Shown: piece after piece, positions 14,013 to 22,285 of the stretch
Layout of the letters: the number at the start of each line of letters is the position of its first letter
How positions within the stretch are numbered: the stretch's first letter is position 1
Virus record (IMG/VR): IMGVR_UViG_3300010938_000074
Location: 1 to 41,844 of that record
DNA: 41,844 bases
Source: a virus
Reading direction: 5' to 3' (one strand)
Position numbers and translations under genes: made by a program
Notes under the pieces: model-generated
Database searches by the model: none
The model's input: the letters and a program-made list of their open reading frames with translations, nothing else
Told to the model about the DNA's origin: nothing

Positions 14013-14469
14013 CGGGGTCTACAACGTCGGCGCTCGGGAAATCCTGGGCCTCGCCTTCCGCGCCGCTTCGCTCGCGGGCAGTGGGTTCAAGCTGTATCTG
14101 TTCAACAACGGCGGGCCCAACGCCGTCGCAAACCAGGACCACAACACCTACAGCGACCTCATCACAAACGGTGCGGCGGAGGCCAGCGGCGGCGGGTATG
14201 CCGCCCTGTCGGTGAACCGAGACTCGACCGACTTCGACACTCTGACCGAAGACGACACGGGGAACTTCGGAAGAGTTCTGCTCAAGGACTTCTCTTGGAC
14301 TGCGTCGGGTTCCTCGATCACGGGAATCTACTACGCGGTTCTGACGGACGCGAACGCCACGCAGAACTCGCGGCTGTTGTTCGTGTTCTGGGATCTCGCG
14401 GGACCGCACACGATCCCGGACGGATCGACGATCCTGCTCCGGGACTTGGAAATCCGAATCACGACGTAA
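14005..14469 (+). CDS. Phage structural-type protein
   Basis: This 154-residue beta-rich protein begins MASGVYNVGAREILGLAF. Its layout is familiar from many phage proteins of unknown virion role: an N-terminal VYNVGA-type helix, a Y-SDLI segment, GGGYAALSV and a late beta-sheet half. A GAGGTGATGGGCA sequence precedes the ATG. It is the first of six beta-rich genes lying between the terminase block and the portal. Decoration, fibre or baseplate roles are all possible. Confidence 0.5.
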   Translation: MASGVYNVGAREILGLAFRAASLAGSGFKLYLFNNGGPNAVANQDHNTYSDLITNGAAEASGGGYAALSVNRDSTDFDTLTEDDTGNFGRVLLKDFSWTASGSSITGIYYAVLTDANATQNSRLLFVFWDLAGPHTIPDGSTILLRDLEIRITT

Positions 14470-14478
14470 GGAGGGCCA

Positions 14479-14790
14479 GTGCCCGTGGCGTACTACATCG
14501 TCTACGATCCGACGAGTGGACGCGACTACGCTTGGACCGCCACTCCGCCTACGAAACTGTCGGCGGGGCTGGCTGTCTTGGAGCTGGCCGACAAGCCAGC
14601 GGACGCGCGGATTTGGGATCGCAGCACGCGCACCCTGGTGACGGCCGTGGCTCCGGCTCCGCGAGACCGGATCGCGGAGTTCAAGGCGGACATTCAGACG
14701 ATCTACTCCTCGCGGCTGACCGCCGCGCAGCGGGCTCAGGTAGACGCGGCCCTCCAGGCGCGGTTCGGGGATCTCAAGCAGGTGCCCTGA
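14479..14790 (+). CDS. Small hypothetical, possibly tail-fibre-associated protein
   Basis: This 103-residue protein starts with GTG (AAGGAGG lies 5 bases upstream). The N-terminal half has a beta-strand YYIVYDPTSGRDYAWTA, then LELADKPADARIWDRST. The C-terminal half is a helical IAEFKADIQTIYSSRLTAAQ. The beta-then-helix arrangement recalls chaperones or caps of phage fibres, but I do not recognise it. It overlaps the next start by one base (TGATG). Confidence 0.45.
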   Translation: MPVAYYIVYDPTSGRDYAWTATPPTKLSAGLAVLELADKPADARIWDRSTRTLVTAVAPAPRDRIAEFKADIQTIYSSRLTAAQRAQVDAALQARFGDLKQVP

Positions 14791-15617
14791 TGTTCCGCCC
14801 TGGTCACTTGGCGCCTGGCATCATCGAGACGCTGGGCGCGGACACATCGAACTCGCGCGGCACTGCGGTCCCCGTCGGCAACGCGGCGTTCGGCTCGTGG
14901 ACCTCTCTCGGCACGTGCAACCGCGGAGCGTCCGCGATCTACCTGACTGTCCACTGGTTTCCCGGGGATCACTACACGTTTGGCCGTATGCGGTTGCGCG
15001 GAGGGACCGGTCGGATCTTCCTGGACTCGGTTTTCTTTTGGGCCGAGCAGATAACTAGCCAACATCTTCCGCTGGCCTGGTGGCTTCCTCTCTGCATCAA
15101 GCCCGGCGAGGAGGTTTTTGCGAGTGCGTTGTCGGAGCGCGGCGCCGGGGGAAACGCGTATACGATGATTCACACCATCGCCCCGTTGCCCGGGTTCGGC
15201 TACCAGCGGGCCGAGGCCGTGGGCATCGCTGGAACTACGGGGGCCAATCAGGCCAAGCTTACGTTGCTTGCGGATCCTGGAGGCACTGCACACACGAAAG
15301 GCGCGTGGACGGAGGTCTCGTCCTCGCTGCCTTTCCACGCGAAGGCGTTCATGGTCATGACCCAGGCCGACGCTGGAATCTCGGCTCGGCGCGGACTCCT
15401 CGATGTCGGGATTGGCGATGATGGTTCGGGCGGCGCTGGATTGGTCCTCATCTCCAACTTGGAGTATGTCCACGAGGACCGAAACATGGGCGGACTCGAA
15501 GCGCGGTTGTTTCCGAGAGACTTGCCGAGCGGCACGCGAATCGTGATGCGGCATCAGTCCTCCAGCACGACGACCGGCATTCGCCGGTGTCGCGCGGGCC
15601 TTCTGATCTTCAGGTAG
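14790..15617 (+). CDS. Hypothetical beta-rich protein, likely virion component
   Basis: This 275-residue protein starts MFRPGHLAPGIIETLGADTS. It is rich in glycine and beta-strands (AIYLTVHWFPGDHYTFGRMR) and has the tryptophans and loops typical of virion surface or fibre proteins. The ATG at 14790 shares a base with the previous stop. The frame is open further upstream, but that part is a shadow of other genes. Function unknown. Confidence 0.5.
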   Translation: MFRPGHLAPGIIETLGADTSNSRGTAVPVGNAAFGSWTSLGTCNRGASAIYLTVHWFPGDHYTFGRMRLRGGTGRIFLDSVFFWAEQITSQHLPLAWWLPLCIKPGEEVFASALSERGAGGNAYTMIHTIAPLPGFGYQRAEAVGIAGTTGANQAKLTLLADPGGTAHTKGAWTEVSSSLPFHAKAFMVMTQADAGISARRGLLDVGIGDDGSGGAGLVLISNLEYVHEDRNMGGLEARLFPRDLPSGTRIVMRHQSSSTTTGIRRCRAGLLIFR

Positions 15618-15621
15618 CGCC

Positions 15622-15963
15622 ATGGCGATCACTGAAACCACCTTCAGCGGCACGGTCGGGACTTCGGTCTCGACGCTCTTCACGATTTCGACGGAGGGGG
15701 TCTACGACATCCTTCTTGGCCTCGAGAACTTGGCCGACGGTGACGTTTTCGAGTTCTGGATCGAGGATCCGGTGCTCAGCGGCGGCACGGCGGAGCGCAT
15801 CTTCCCCAAGGTGCACTTCGCGGACGCACAATCCGAGAAGTCGCCGGTGCTGCCCGGCTGTCCGATCACCGTCAAACACGCGGTGACGGTGAAGGCGCAG
15901 AAGATCGCGGGCACGGATCGGACGATCCGGGCCAGCTTGCGGAGGGTGTCGAGTGGATCGTAG
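15622..15963 (+). CDS. Small beta-rich virion-type protein
   Basis: This 113-residue protein (MAITETTFSGTVGTSVSTLF...) is a plausible beta-sandwich. It alternates short hydrophobic strands (GVYDILLGLENLADGDVFEF) with loops, and the C-terminal half is basic. It lies 4 bases after the preceding gene and overlaps the next by 11 bp. No specific family is recognised. Confidence 0.5.
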   Translation: MAITETTFSGTVGTSVSTLFTISTEGVYDILLGLENLADGDVFEFWIEDPVLSGGTAERIFPKVHFADAQSEKSPVLPGCPITVKHAVTVKAQKIAGTDRTIRASLRRVSSGS

Positions 15964-16534
15964 GCGGTCCCTGCTCGTTGCGGCTGGGGCCGCGGCTGGC
16001 GGTGGCGACGTCACCATCGACAATCCCATCGCGCAGGCGGGGTCGTCGGCGTCGGGGAGTTTGACGATCACCCTGAACGCGACCGGTTCCGCGGGCGCGC
16101 AGGCCAGCGCGGGGTCGTTCTCGCTCACCTTGGCCGGGCTGACTGCGACCGGGTCTAGTTCCGCCCGGCAGTTGTTCTCTTTGCTCCTCGGCCCTCTTCA
16201 AGCCTCTGCGGCGCTCAAGGCCCTGGTGGGGCAGGTTTCCACGGTCAAGCTGGTCGGTCCTCTCATCGCTTCTGCGTCTGCGACTGCGCGTCAAACGTTG
16301 GAGCTCTCGTTGACGTTGATCAGTTCGGCGGGGGGCTCGTCTCATCAAACGATCATTCTCTCGTTGTCGGCTATCAGCTCGGCCAGTATTTCCGCGTTGA
16401 CGGCGGTGTTTGAAGCGTTCAAGGGGATTCCGATTCCTGCGATTCTCGTGCGTTCTTCCATGCGATCTTCTGTGCGTCTCGAGTTGTTTCCGGTGACTGT
16501 GCGGAACGTGGTTCCACCGACGAGGGCTATCTGA
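15953..16534 (+). CDS. Repetitive beta-rich Ser/Ala protein
   Basis: This 193-residue protein starts with GTG (MDRRRSLLVAAG). Its body is an imperfect beta-repeat of about 18-20 residues: GSLTITLNATGSAGAQAS, SFSLTLAGLTATGSSSAR, QTLELSLTLISSAGGSS, QTIILSLSAISSAS. Hydrophobic strands alternate with Ser/Ala/Gly loops, as in fibrous adhesins or shaft segments. There is no clear secretion signal. It overlaps the gene before (11 bp) and shares a base with the gene after. A virion fibre or surface protein is likely. Confidence 0.5.
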   Translation: MDRRRSLLVAAGAAAGGGDVTIDNPIAQAGSSASGSLTITLNATGSAGAQASAGSFSLTLAGLTATGSSSARQLFSLLLGPLQASAALKALVGQVSTVKLVGPLIASASATARQTLELSLTLISSAGGSSHQTIILSLSAISSASISALTAVFEAFKGIPIPAILVRSSMRSSVRLELFPVTVRNVVPPTRAI

Positions 16535-16908
16535 TGGCCATGGTTCGTGTCGTCTTCGCTCGCACGCCGGATGGCGACGTGCAGCTTGTCACGGGTCGCG
16601 ATGCCTACTTCGTCGTGGCGTTTCTTGACGAGAATGGGTCGCTACTGGACTTGACGTCAGACACGATCGCCTGCAACGTGATTTACTCGGACGGAACAAA
16701 GGACACGTGGCCTATCACGAAGCGCGCCGATCAGTCGGGCGCAGGGAAAGGGCTTGCGGATCTTCAGGCTCCTGCGGCGAAGAACACGACGACCCGCGCG
16801 GCGGGCTCGGTTCTGGGCGAGGTTGGATTGTGCGGCGTGGACATCCTGTGGAATAATAGCGTTGTGCGCGCCGGGAAGATTTTCCTGCGTGTGAACGAAA
16901 CGGTGTGA
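16534..16908 (+). CDS. Hypothetical Ig-like domain protein
   Basis: This 124-residue protein starts MAMVRVVFARTPDGDVQLVT. The pattern LTSDTIACNVIYSDGTKDTW, followed by a final LWNNSVVRAGKIFLRVNE, fits a small beta-sandwich, as in N-terminal domains of baseplate upper proteins or phage Ig-like modules. It lies one base before the portal gene. Role unknown. Confidence 0.45.
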   Translation: MAMVRVVFARTPDGDVQLVTGRDAYFVVAFLDENGSLLDLTSDTIACNVIYSDGTKDTWPITKRADQSGAGKGLADLQAPAAKNTTTRAAGSVLGEVGLCGVDILWNNSVVRAGKIFLRVNETV

Positions 16909-16909
16909 C

Positions 16910-19354
16910 ATGACAGTCCCGATCCTCTATTCCCCGAATGTCAACAGCGACCTCTACAACTACGCGCTTCAGACCGCGTTTGACGTTCACTGGCGGCTCT
17001 ACGATCCGGACTTCGCGTTGGCCCAGGACCCCGAGGCGGTCGAGAAGATCAAGCGCGACGCGACGATCATGCACGCGGTGCAGATGCGTCTTCGTATGGT
17101 CGCTGCGAAGAATTGGAGGATGGTACCGTGTTCCGATCGCGCCGAGGATCGCGCCGCGGCCGAGATCATCGAGGAGCTGTTCAAGGAGATTCGTTCTTTT
17201 CGAGCCGCACGGTACGCGCTCGCCTATGCCTTTCTGGTAGGGCGCACCTACGCGCAGATCTATGGAATTCGGCGTGCTCTTCCGCTCTACGACGGGTTCA
17301 TGCGCACGTGGTGGGTGCCGACCGGACTCAAGGACATTGACCGGCGTCGGGTAAGGCGTGCGCCGCGCCGGGATCCGAAGACGGGTGAACTGCGCACGGT
17401 GGATGAGTACTACAGCGTGATGGCGCGCAACTGGGTCGAGGCTGATCTTTCCTCTGTTGTATCGGTCGTATTCGACAACGAGGAAGGGCGTCTCGGCTAT
17501 GGACGCGGGCTTGTGGAGTGCATCTATTTTTACTACTACTGCATGTCCACGTTGCTCAAGGAAGGGTTGCAGGGCGCGGAGCGGTGGTCCCAGGGATTTC
17601 TCATCGGTAAGATCGACTCCTCGGCACCTGGCACGACGACGCAGACGGCACAGCAGATGCGCGACGCTTTCATCGCCGCGTTCGAGAAGACGAAGGCGCG
17701 GCACATCGCGGTGATCGATAAGAACGACGATGCGCAGCTGCTCTCGCCGAGTGACGTGGGGAATCGGATCGTGATGGACTTGCGGAATGCGCTGAAGGAA
17801 GAGATCACGCAGGTGATTCTCGGGTCTGTTCTTCCGACAGGCGGCGGCGGCGAGAGAGGATCGCTTGCGCGCGCGGAGGTCGAGCAGGACAGCATGGCGA
17901 GCATTGTGGACTTCGATCGCGGTGTGCTGGACGAGGCGATCACGCGCGATCTGGTGGGGCTTGTGTGGCGGATGAACCAGCCCGTCTTTCGACAGATGGG
18001 GCTCGGTTCGGCGCGATCCCCGCGCTTCGAGACGATCTCGCAGATGGTGCATGATCCGCAGGTACAGGCGAGCGTCATCGAAATGTTGACCCGAGTGGGC
18101 GTTCCGCTGCGACGCGATGAGGTGTACGAGCGCACCGGGTTCACGCCTCCGAGCCCGCAGGACGATGTGTTCGAGCCGTCGACCGGCGCCACCGCGAGCC
18201 CGGGCGAAACGCCCCCCGAGGACATGGTATCCGGCTGGCTCGAGAACGGTTCTGAGGCGTTTTCTTTCGCCGCTGCGCCGCCGCGGCGGGATCCACGGAC
18301 GATCAAGAGACTCCCGAGCGGTGAGTTTGCGCCGAAAGGGCAGGGCGAGGTACGCGAACGGAAGGAAGCCGGTCCTTCCTCAGATGGTCCCGTATCCTCG
18401 GACGATTCTTCTTCTTCGGAGGGTACAGGGCAGACCACTGCAGTTGTAGGTGCAAGTCGACCGCCGAGACAGGGTGCGCCGGGGTCTCAGCTACCGGAAG
18501 CGCAACGCGCGGCCTTGGCGCGGTTCGGCGTGACGAAGTGGCCTCCGCTCGACGCGAAGAATCTCGTCGTGCACGATCTCGAGGCGCCCGATGTAGATCG
18601 GCGTGCGGTGATGACTTGGACGGATCGCAGTGGGAAGCTGCAGCATGCCTACACGGCGGCATTCCATCGAGAGAATGCGGTGCGGAAGTGGTTGCGCGTG
18701 CAGAGATGGGCCCCGCAGGTCGAGGAGTTCTTGGACGGTTTTCGCACTGATCTCGCGACTCATCCCGCGGGTTCCCCGCGTCACATGGCGGCTACGATTG
18801 CCGCAGTGATCGCGCACACGGGCTTGCGTCCTGGAAAAACTGGAGAAAGTGAAGCGCGCGGGCATTACGGCGTGACGACGCTTCGCGCGAAACACGTTTC
18901 TATTGCCGACGGTGTGGCGTCCTTCGACTTCGTGGGCAAGTCTGGGAAGCGGAACGTTGCGTCGGTAGACGACCCCGCCGTGGTCGCCGCGCTGGCATCG
19001 TACAAGGCCCTCGCTCCGTCTGACGACGCGCCTCTGTTCCCGGGTGCGACGCCGGAATCGGCGCGCTCGACGCTTCCTGTGGGCATGAAGCTCAAGGACT
19101 TCCGAACGATTCTCGCAACGAAGGCTGCGGAGAACATCGCGCGCGCGTGGATCGGTCCGCCGCCGCCGCTGCACCCCGATCCGAACAAAGCGAAGCGGCA
19201 AGTGTTGAAGGCCGTTCGTGAGATGAGCGCGAAAGTCGCGAAACGGCTCAACAACACTCCGGCGGTAGCGCGTGCCAGCTATATCCACCCGCGCATTTTC
19301 GAGGAGTGGGCCCGTCGTATCGGTGTGCCCGAGGAGGTAGTACGTGTCGCGTGA
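16910..19354 (+). CDS. Portal protein fused to type IB topoisomerase domain
   Basis: This 814-residue protein has two parts. Residues 1-440 match a DUF935/Mu gp29-like portal: MRLRMVAAKNWRMVP, YALAYAFLVGRTYAQIYG, GYGRGLVECIYFYYY and GERGSLARAEVEQDS. A low-complexity linker (about 440-530, with SSDDSSSSEG) follows. Residues 535-814 are a topoisomerase IB catalytic domain: TGLRPG (Arg640), YGVTTLRAKHV, GKSGK (Lys677/Lys680), LKDFRT (Arg732), LNNTPAVARASYIHP (Asn782, Tyr791). The Arg-Lys-Arg-Asn/His-Tyr set looks complete, with Asn nine residues before Tyr as in some bacterial enzymes. The fusion would place a DNA-relaxing enzyme at the portal vertex. The reading frame runs without a break through the linker. 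Confidence 0.92.
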   Translation: MTVPILYSPNVNSDLYNYALQTAFDVHWRLYDPDFALAQDPEAVEKIKRDATIMHAVQMRLRMVAAKNWRMVPCSDRAEDRAAAEIIEELFKEIRSFRAARYALAYAFLVGRTYAQIYGIRRALPLYDGFMRTWWVPTGLKDIDRRRVRRAPRRDPKTGELRTVDEYYSVMARNWVEADLSSVVSVVFDNEEGRLGYGRGLVECIYFYYYCMSTLLKEGLQGAERWSQGFLIGKIDSSAPGTTTQTAQQMRDAFIAAFEKTKARHIAVIDKNDDAQLLSPSDVGNRIVMDLRNALKEEITQVILGSVLPTGGGGERGSLARAEVEQDSMASIVDFDRGVLDEAITRDLVGLVWRMNQPVFRQMGLGSARSPRFETISQMVHDPQVQASVIEMLTRVGVPLRRDEVYERTGFTPPSPQDDVFEPSTGATASPGETPPEDMVSGWLENGSEAFSFAAAPPRRDPRTIKRLPSGEFAPKGQGEVRERKEAGPSSDGPVSSDDSSSSEGTGQTTAVVGASRPPRQGAPGSQLPEAQRAALARFGVTKWPPLDAKNLVVHDLEAPDVDRRAVMTWTDRSGKLQHAYTAAFHRENAVRKWLRVQRWAPQVEEFLDGFRTDLATHPAGSPRHMAATIAAVIAHTGLRPGKTGESEARGHYGVTTLRAKHVSIADGVASFDFVGKSGKRNVASVDDPAVVAALASYKALAPSDDAPLFPGATPESARSTLPVGMKLKDFRTILATKAAENIARAWIGPPPPLHPDPNKAKRQVLKAVREMSAKVAKRLNNTPAVARASYIHPRIFEEWARRIGVPEEVVRVA

Positions 19355-19520
19355 TCAAGTGACGGATGATGAGGATCTGGACGACGAGGGCGGTATCGAC
19401 GTCGAGTGGTACCCGTTGCCTTCGTGGCTCCTTGAAGTTGCGGATTCGGAACCCGAAACGGAATCGGAACCGAATTCGGAATCGGAATCGGAATCGGAAC
19501 CGGAGACGGACACGAAGTGA
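19344..19520 (+). CDS. Small acidic protein with Ser-Glu repeats
   Basis: A GTG start at 19344 has the strong ribosome site GAGGAGGT just upstream, inside the 3' end of the portal gene. The 58-residue product begins MSRDQVTDDEDLDDEGG, has WYPLPSWLLEV in the middle and ends in a tail of alternating Ser/Pro and Glu coded by hexanucleotide repeats (GAATCG/GAACCG, about 19447-19505). The net charge is very negative. Its stop overlaps the GTG of the MuF gene (GTGA). It may be a head-assembly adaptor or DNA mimic; this is speculation. Confidence 0.55.
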   Translation: MSRDQVTDDEDLDDEGGIDVEWYPLPSWLLEVADSEPETESEPNSESESESEPETDTK

Positions 19521-20449
19521 CTCGAGTGCGGTCGCCGCTCGATGAGGTGGCGGAACTCTTCGCACGGAATGCATCTTCGTTTGAAGATGCTGTACTGGAG
19601 TTGACCCGCCAAGCCGCGCGGCGCCATTTCGAGGACTGGCCTGGGGCCGAAGAAGAGCGGCGTGCTCAGAATCGCATAGCGACGGTCGGGTGGCAGACGA
19701 TGGCGCTCTCCGATCTACTGGGGCGGCGGCGTCTTGTACTCGAGGCTGCCGCTGCGCGGAAGGGCGTTCCGGATTCCTTGATTGGAATCGTTGTGTTCGC
19801 GGAAACTCCGGTCGTGCCCCACGTTCCCTTCGAGGAAGCGGTGCGTGATCTAGTTTCTCGAACTCCGGCATTGGCGCGGAGTGCGGCGCAGGTAGAGCGT
19901 GTCTACCGCGCGCACGGGTTCGCCATGGCCCGTTCGGCGAGTCTCCAGGTGACGAAGCACGTCCAGGGGATTTTGGCCGAGCTCATGCGCGAGGGCGTCA
20001 CGCTGGCGAAAGCCGAAGACCTTGTGGCCCGGGCGGGAAACTTCGCACGCGCCTACGCGGAAACGGTGTATCGAACGAACATGAACACGGCGTATAGCGC
20101 CGGGCGGTTCATGCAGGCGAGGGACCCTGACGTCGCGGCCGTGATCGGCGGCTTGGAGCGAGTGTCCGTGCTCGATTCGGATGTGCGTCCGAACCACGCC
20201 GCCGGGCACGGACTCGTAGCTTCGGTGAACGACCCGGTATGGGGCGTCGCTGCGCCGCCGAGCGGATACAACTGCCGGTGTAGCGCGATCTTCACGTCTA
20301 AGGGCGAGCTCCGCCGCCGCGGGCTCCTGGATGTGAAGACGGGACGCGTGCGGCGTTACGAGCCACCTGGATTTCGGCGGTTTCATCCGGACCCTGGATT
20401 TCGGGCCTCGCGACCAGATACGGCGATCTACGGAGGGCAGGGATTGTGA
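19517..20449 (+). CDS. Mu F-like head morphogenesis (minor head) protein
   Basis: This is a 310-residue protein. The MuF hallmark is in the second half: VYRTNMNTAYSAGR, then RVSVLDSDVRPNHAAGHG and PPSGYNCRCSA. Such proteins sit inside the head next to the portal and are needed for assembly or DNA ejection. The GTG start overlaps the preceding stop. No extra toxin or enzyme domain is seen at its C-terminus, unlike many MuF proteins. The topoisomerase domain is on the portal instead. Confidence 0.85.
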   Translation: MTRVRSPLDEVAELFARNASSFEDAVLELTRQAARRHFEDWPGAEEERRAQNRIATVGWQTMALSDLLGRRRLVLEAAAARKGVPDSLIGIVVFAETPVVPHVPFEEAVRDLVSRTPALARSAAQVERVYRAHGFAMARSASLQVTKHVQGILAELMREGVTLAKAEDLVARAGNFARAYAETVYRTNMNTAYSAGRFMQARDPDVAAVIGGLERVSVLDSDVRPNHAAGHGLVASVNDPVWGVAAPPSGYNCRCSAIFTSKGELRRRGLLDVKTGRVRRYEPPGFRRFHPDPGFRASRPDTAIYGGQGL

Positions 20450-20712
20450 CGGACGGATTGCAGCCGAACGGAGCGCAGCCCGATGAAGTGGAGCTGCGCC
20501 CTAGCGATGTACACGAGCTGATGCTCGTTCAGCAGGAATTGCTCGTGGCTTCGCGGGAATATCAGCGCGCGCAACGCGCCTGCGCGGCGCGCATGGCCGA
20601 GGTCTTGCGGCGCCGCGGATGCGCGGATCCATCGGGCGACTGGGGGCTTTTCCCGGTCGAGGCGACTGGCGGGATGGTACTTCGGAGACTCATGGATGGT
20701 CGGAAGTCCTGA
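20446..20712 (+). CDS. Small hypothetical helical protein
   Basis: This 88-residue protein starts with GTG overlapping the MuF stop (GTGA). It is helical, with a possible coiled coil (VHELMLVQQELLVASREYQR). No family is recognised. Its position among head genes suggests an assembly factor. It overlaps the HTH gene that follows by 17 bp. Confidence 0.5.
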   Translation: MTDGLQPNGAQPDEVELRPSDVHELMLVQQELLVASREYQRAQRACAARMAEVLRRRGCADPSGDWGLFPVEATGGMVLRRLMDGRKS

Positions 20713-20932
20713 TGAGCGGAAGGTTCTCGAGTACGATCGAGCGCTGGCGGCTGCGGGCCATCCGGCGCTCATGGATCAGCGGCGGGTAGCTCAGTTGTTC
20801 GGATGTACGGAGCGGACGATCCGTCAGTATGAGGCGGCCGGGAAGCTGCGTGCTGTGCGGGATGTGGGAGTGCGAGTCATCTATCCCAGGCTCGAGGTAG
20901 CACGGTTTCTCGTGGAGCGGATGCGCGGTTGA
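20696..20932 (+). CDS. Excisionase/MerR-like HTH protein
   Basis: This is a 78-residue protein. Residues 30-60 carry a winged-helix DNA-binding pattern: RRVAQLFGCTERTIRQYEAA, then VRVIYPRLEVARFLVE, as in MerR-type or excisionase-like proteins. It is unusual inside a head-gene operon. A TTGACA hexamer and a run of 10-bp repeats begin immediately after its stop, so it may regulate the downstream protease-capsid genes. Confidence 0.65.
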   Translation: MVGSPDERKVLEYDRALAAAGHPALMDQRRVAQLFGCTERTIRQYEAAGKLRAVRDVGVRVIYPRLEVARFLVERMRG

Positions 20933-20944
20933 CAGGAAAAGATA

Positions 20945-20980
20945 GGAAGCATGGGGAAGCATGGGGAAGTACGGGGAATG
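20945..20980. repeat. 10-bp tandem repeat upstream of protease gene
   Basis: Four tandem copies of a 10-base unit (GGAAGCATGG, GGAAGCATGG, GGAAGTACGG, GGAATGCTTT-like) lie in the 98-bp gap between the HTH gene and the protease gene. TTGACA (20929-20934) precedes them, but no matching -10 box is seen. They may be operator sites for the HTH protein encoded immediately upstream. Confidence 0.6.
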
Positions 20981-21030
20981 CTTTGCCAACATCTATTGCG
21001 CAGCGGTTTTTAGCGTGAGAAAAAAGCGCC

Positions 21031-22284
21031 GTGGTGTACGAGGCGACTCGTAACGACAACGGCACGTGGACCATCCATGACGTGCCGATTTTCGGCGCCA
21101 TCCCCAAGGGCGAGCGCGGAAATCAGGTCGAGATCGGCGTCGAGTGGATGCAGCAAGCGATCGCCACGGCCGCGATGCGAGAGAAGGACGGCTATCTGCC
21201 TCCGCTCCACGTCAATCATCACGGGTTCCTGGATCAGACGCGCCTCGCTGGGCATTTTCGTCTCACCCGTGTGGGTGTTATCCGTTACGAAGGGAAGCCA
21301 CTCGATGTTCTTTTCGCGGACCTGATCGTCATCGATGAGGTCTTCCGCGAGATCGCGGACGACAAGTTGCCTTATCGTAGCGCCGAGATTCACGACTGGT
21401 CGAAGCCGGAGATCAACTCGCTCGCGCTGCTCGACGATGAGGTGCCGTTCTTCCGGTTCCCGATGCTCCGGGTCCGTGAGGAAGATGCCGCCGCCGCGAA
21501 GATGGAGCGATTGGACGGTGCTGGAGCGCGTCGCGGTCTTCTCGTCGCGGGTACTGGAGGCGCGGCGCTGTTCTGCTTCCGGGATTCCGGGAAACGCCGC
21601 ATCAGATCGAAGTTCGTGGATTCTGTTCCCACTGGCACGCCGGACCAAAAGCTCGATCGCATCCTCGCGCTCTTGGAGCGCATCAGCAGCAAGATCGAGG
21701 CGAGCAAGCCCGACGAGGAAACGCCAGAGTCCACAGAAGAGAAAGTCGAGTCACCCGTTCCGGCCGAACCTGGGGTGAAAGAGATGACGAACAAGAGCGA
21801 AAATCAGCCGGTGTTCAGCGAAGACGCATCCGAGATCGCGCGTCTGACGGCTCGTCTCGATGCCGTCGAGAGCAAGCAGGCGGAACGAGATCGGCAGGAT
21901 GCCATCGCGAAGCTCGCGGCCAGCGCGCGCGCGAAGCTGATCGCCGACGGCTGGCACGTCGACGAGAAAATGGAGGAACGTCTCCACACCTTCGCTGCGC
22001 AGGGCGAGCCGGTCCTCTCCGCCTACATCGAAGAGGTCCGTGCTCGCGTGCCCAAGGAACCGCCGCGGGAAGGATATCTGCTGGACTCGCTTCCGGCCGA
22101 TCCTCCCGAGGTGGCGAAATACGCGGCCTTGGGGCCGCGGGAAGCGGAGCTGGCCCGCAAGTTCGCCGCGGACTACGACCGCGGCGCGAAGAAGGGCTGG
22201 TTCGCAAAGTCCATGACGCGCGAGCGCTACATCGAGATTCAGATGGCGGTGGCTGCGCGCTCCGCCGAGAAGGAGGCGGTCTGA
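21031..22284 (+). CDS. Mu I-like head protease with C-terminal scaffold region
   Basis: This 417-residue protein starts with GTG (MVYEATRNDNGTW). The N-terminal half has LPPLHVNHHGF, YRSAEIHDW and EINSLALLDDEVPFFRFPML, the layout of Mu gpI-type prohead proteases (candidate catalytic His and Ser lie in these motifs). From about residue 252 it becomes helical and charged (SEIARLTARLDAVESKQAER), typical of scaffolds. An internal in-frame ATG at 21784 follows GGTGAAAGAG, so a separate scaffold could be translated from within, as in lambda. The gene is followed by decoration and capsid genes. Confidence 0.75.
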   Translation: MVYEATRNDNGTWTIHDVPIFGAIPKGERGNQVEIGVEWMQQAIATAAMREKDGYLPPLHVNHHGFLDQTRLAGHFRLTRVGVIRYEGKPLDVLFADLIVIDEVFREIADDKLPYRSAEIHDWSKPEINSLALLDDEVPFFRFPMLRVREEDAAAAKMERLDGAGARRGLLVAGTGGAALFCFRDSGKRRIRSKFVDSVPTGTPDQKLDRILALLERISSKIEASKPDEETPESTEEKVESPVPAEPGVKEMTNKSENQPVFSEDASEIARLTARLDAVESKQAERDRQDAIAKLAASARAKLIADGWHVDEKMEERLHTFAAQGEPVLSAYIEEVRARVPKEPPREGYLLDSLPADPPEVAKYAALGPREAELARKFAADYDRGAKKGWFAKSMTRERYIEIQMAVAARSAEKEAV

Positions 22285-22285
22285 C

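Noticed and set aside
16715-18052. 445-codon minus-strand frame opposite the portal
   Set aside because: Shadow frame caused by codon bias of the portal gene; no recognisable domain.
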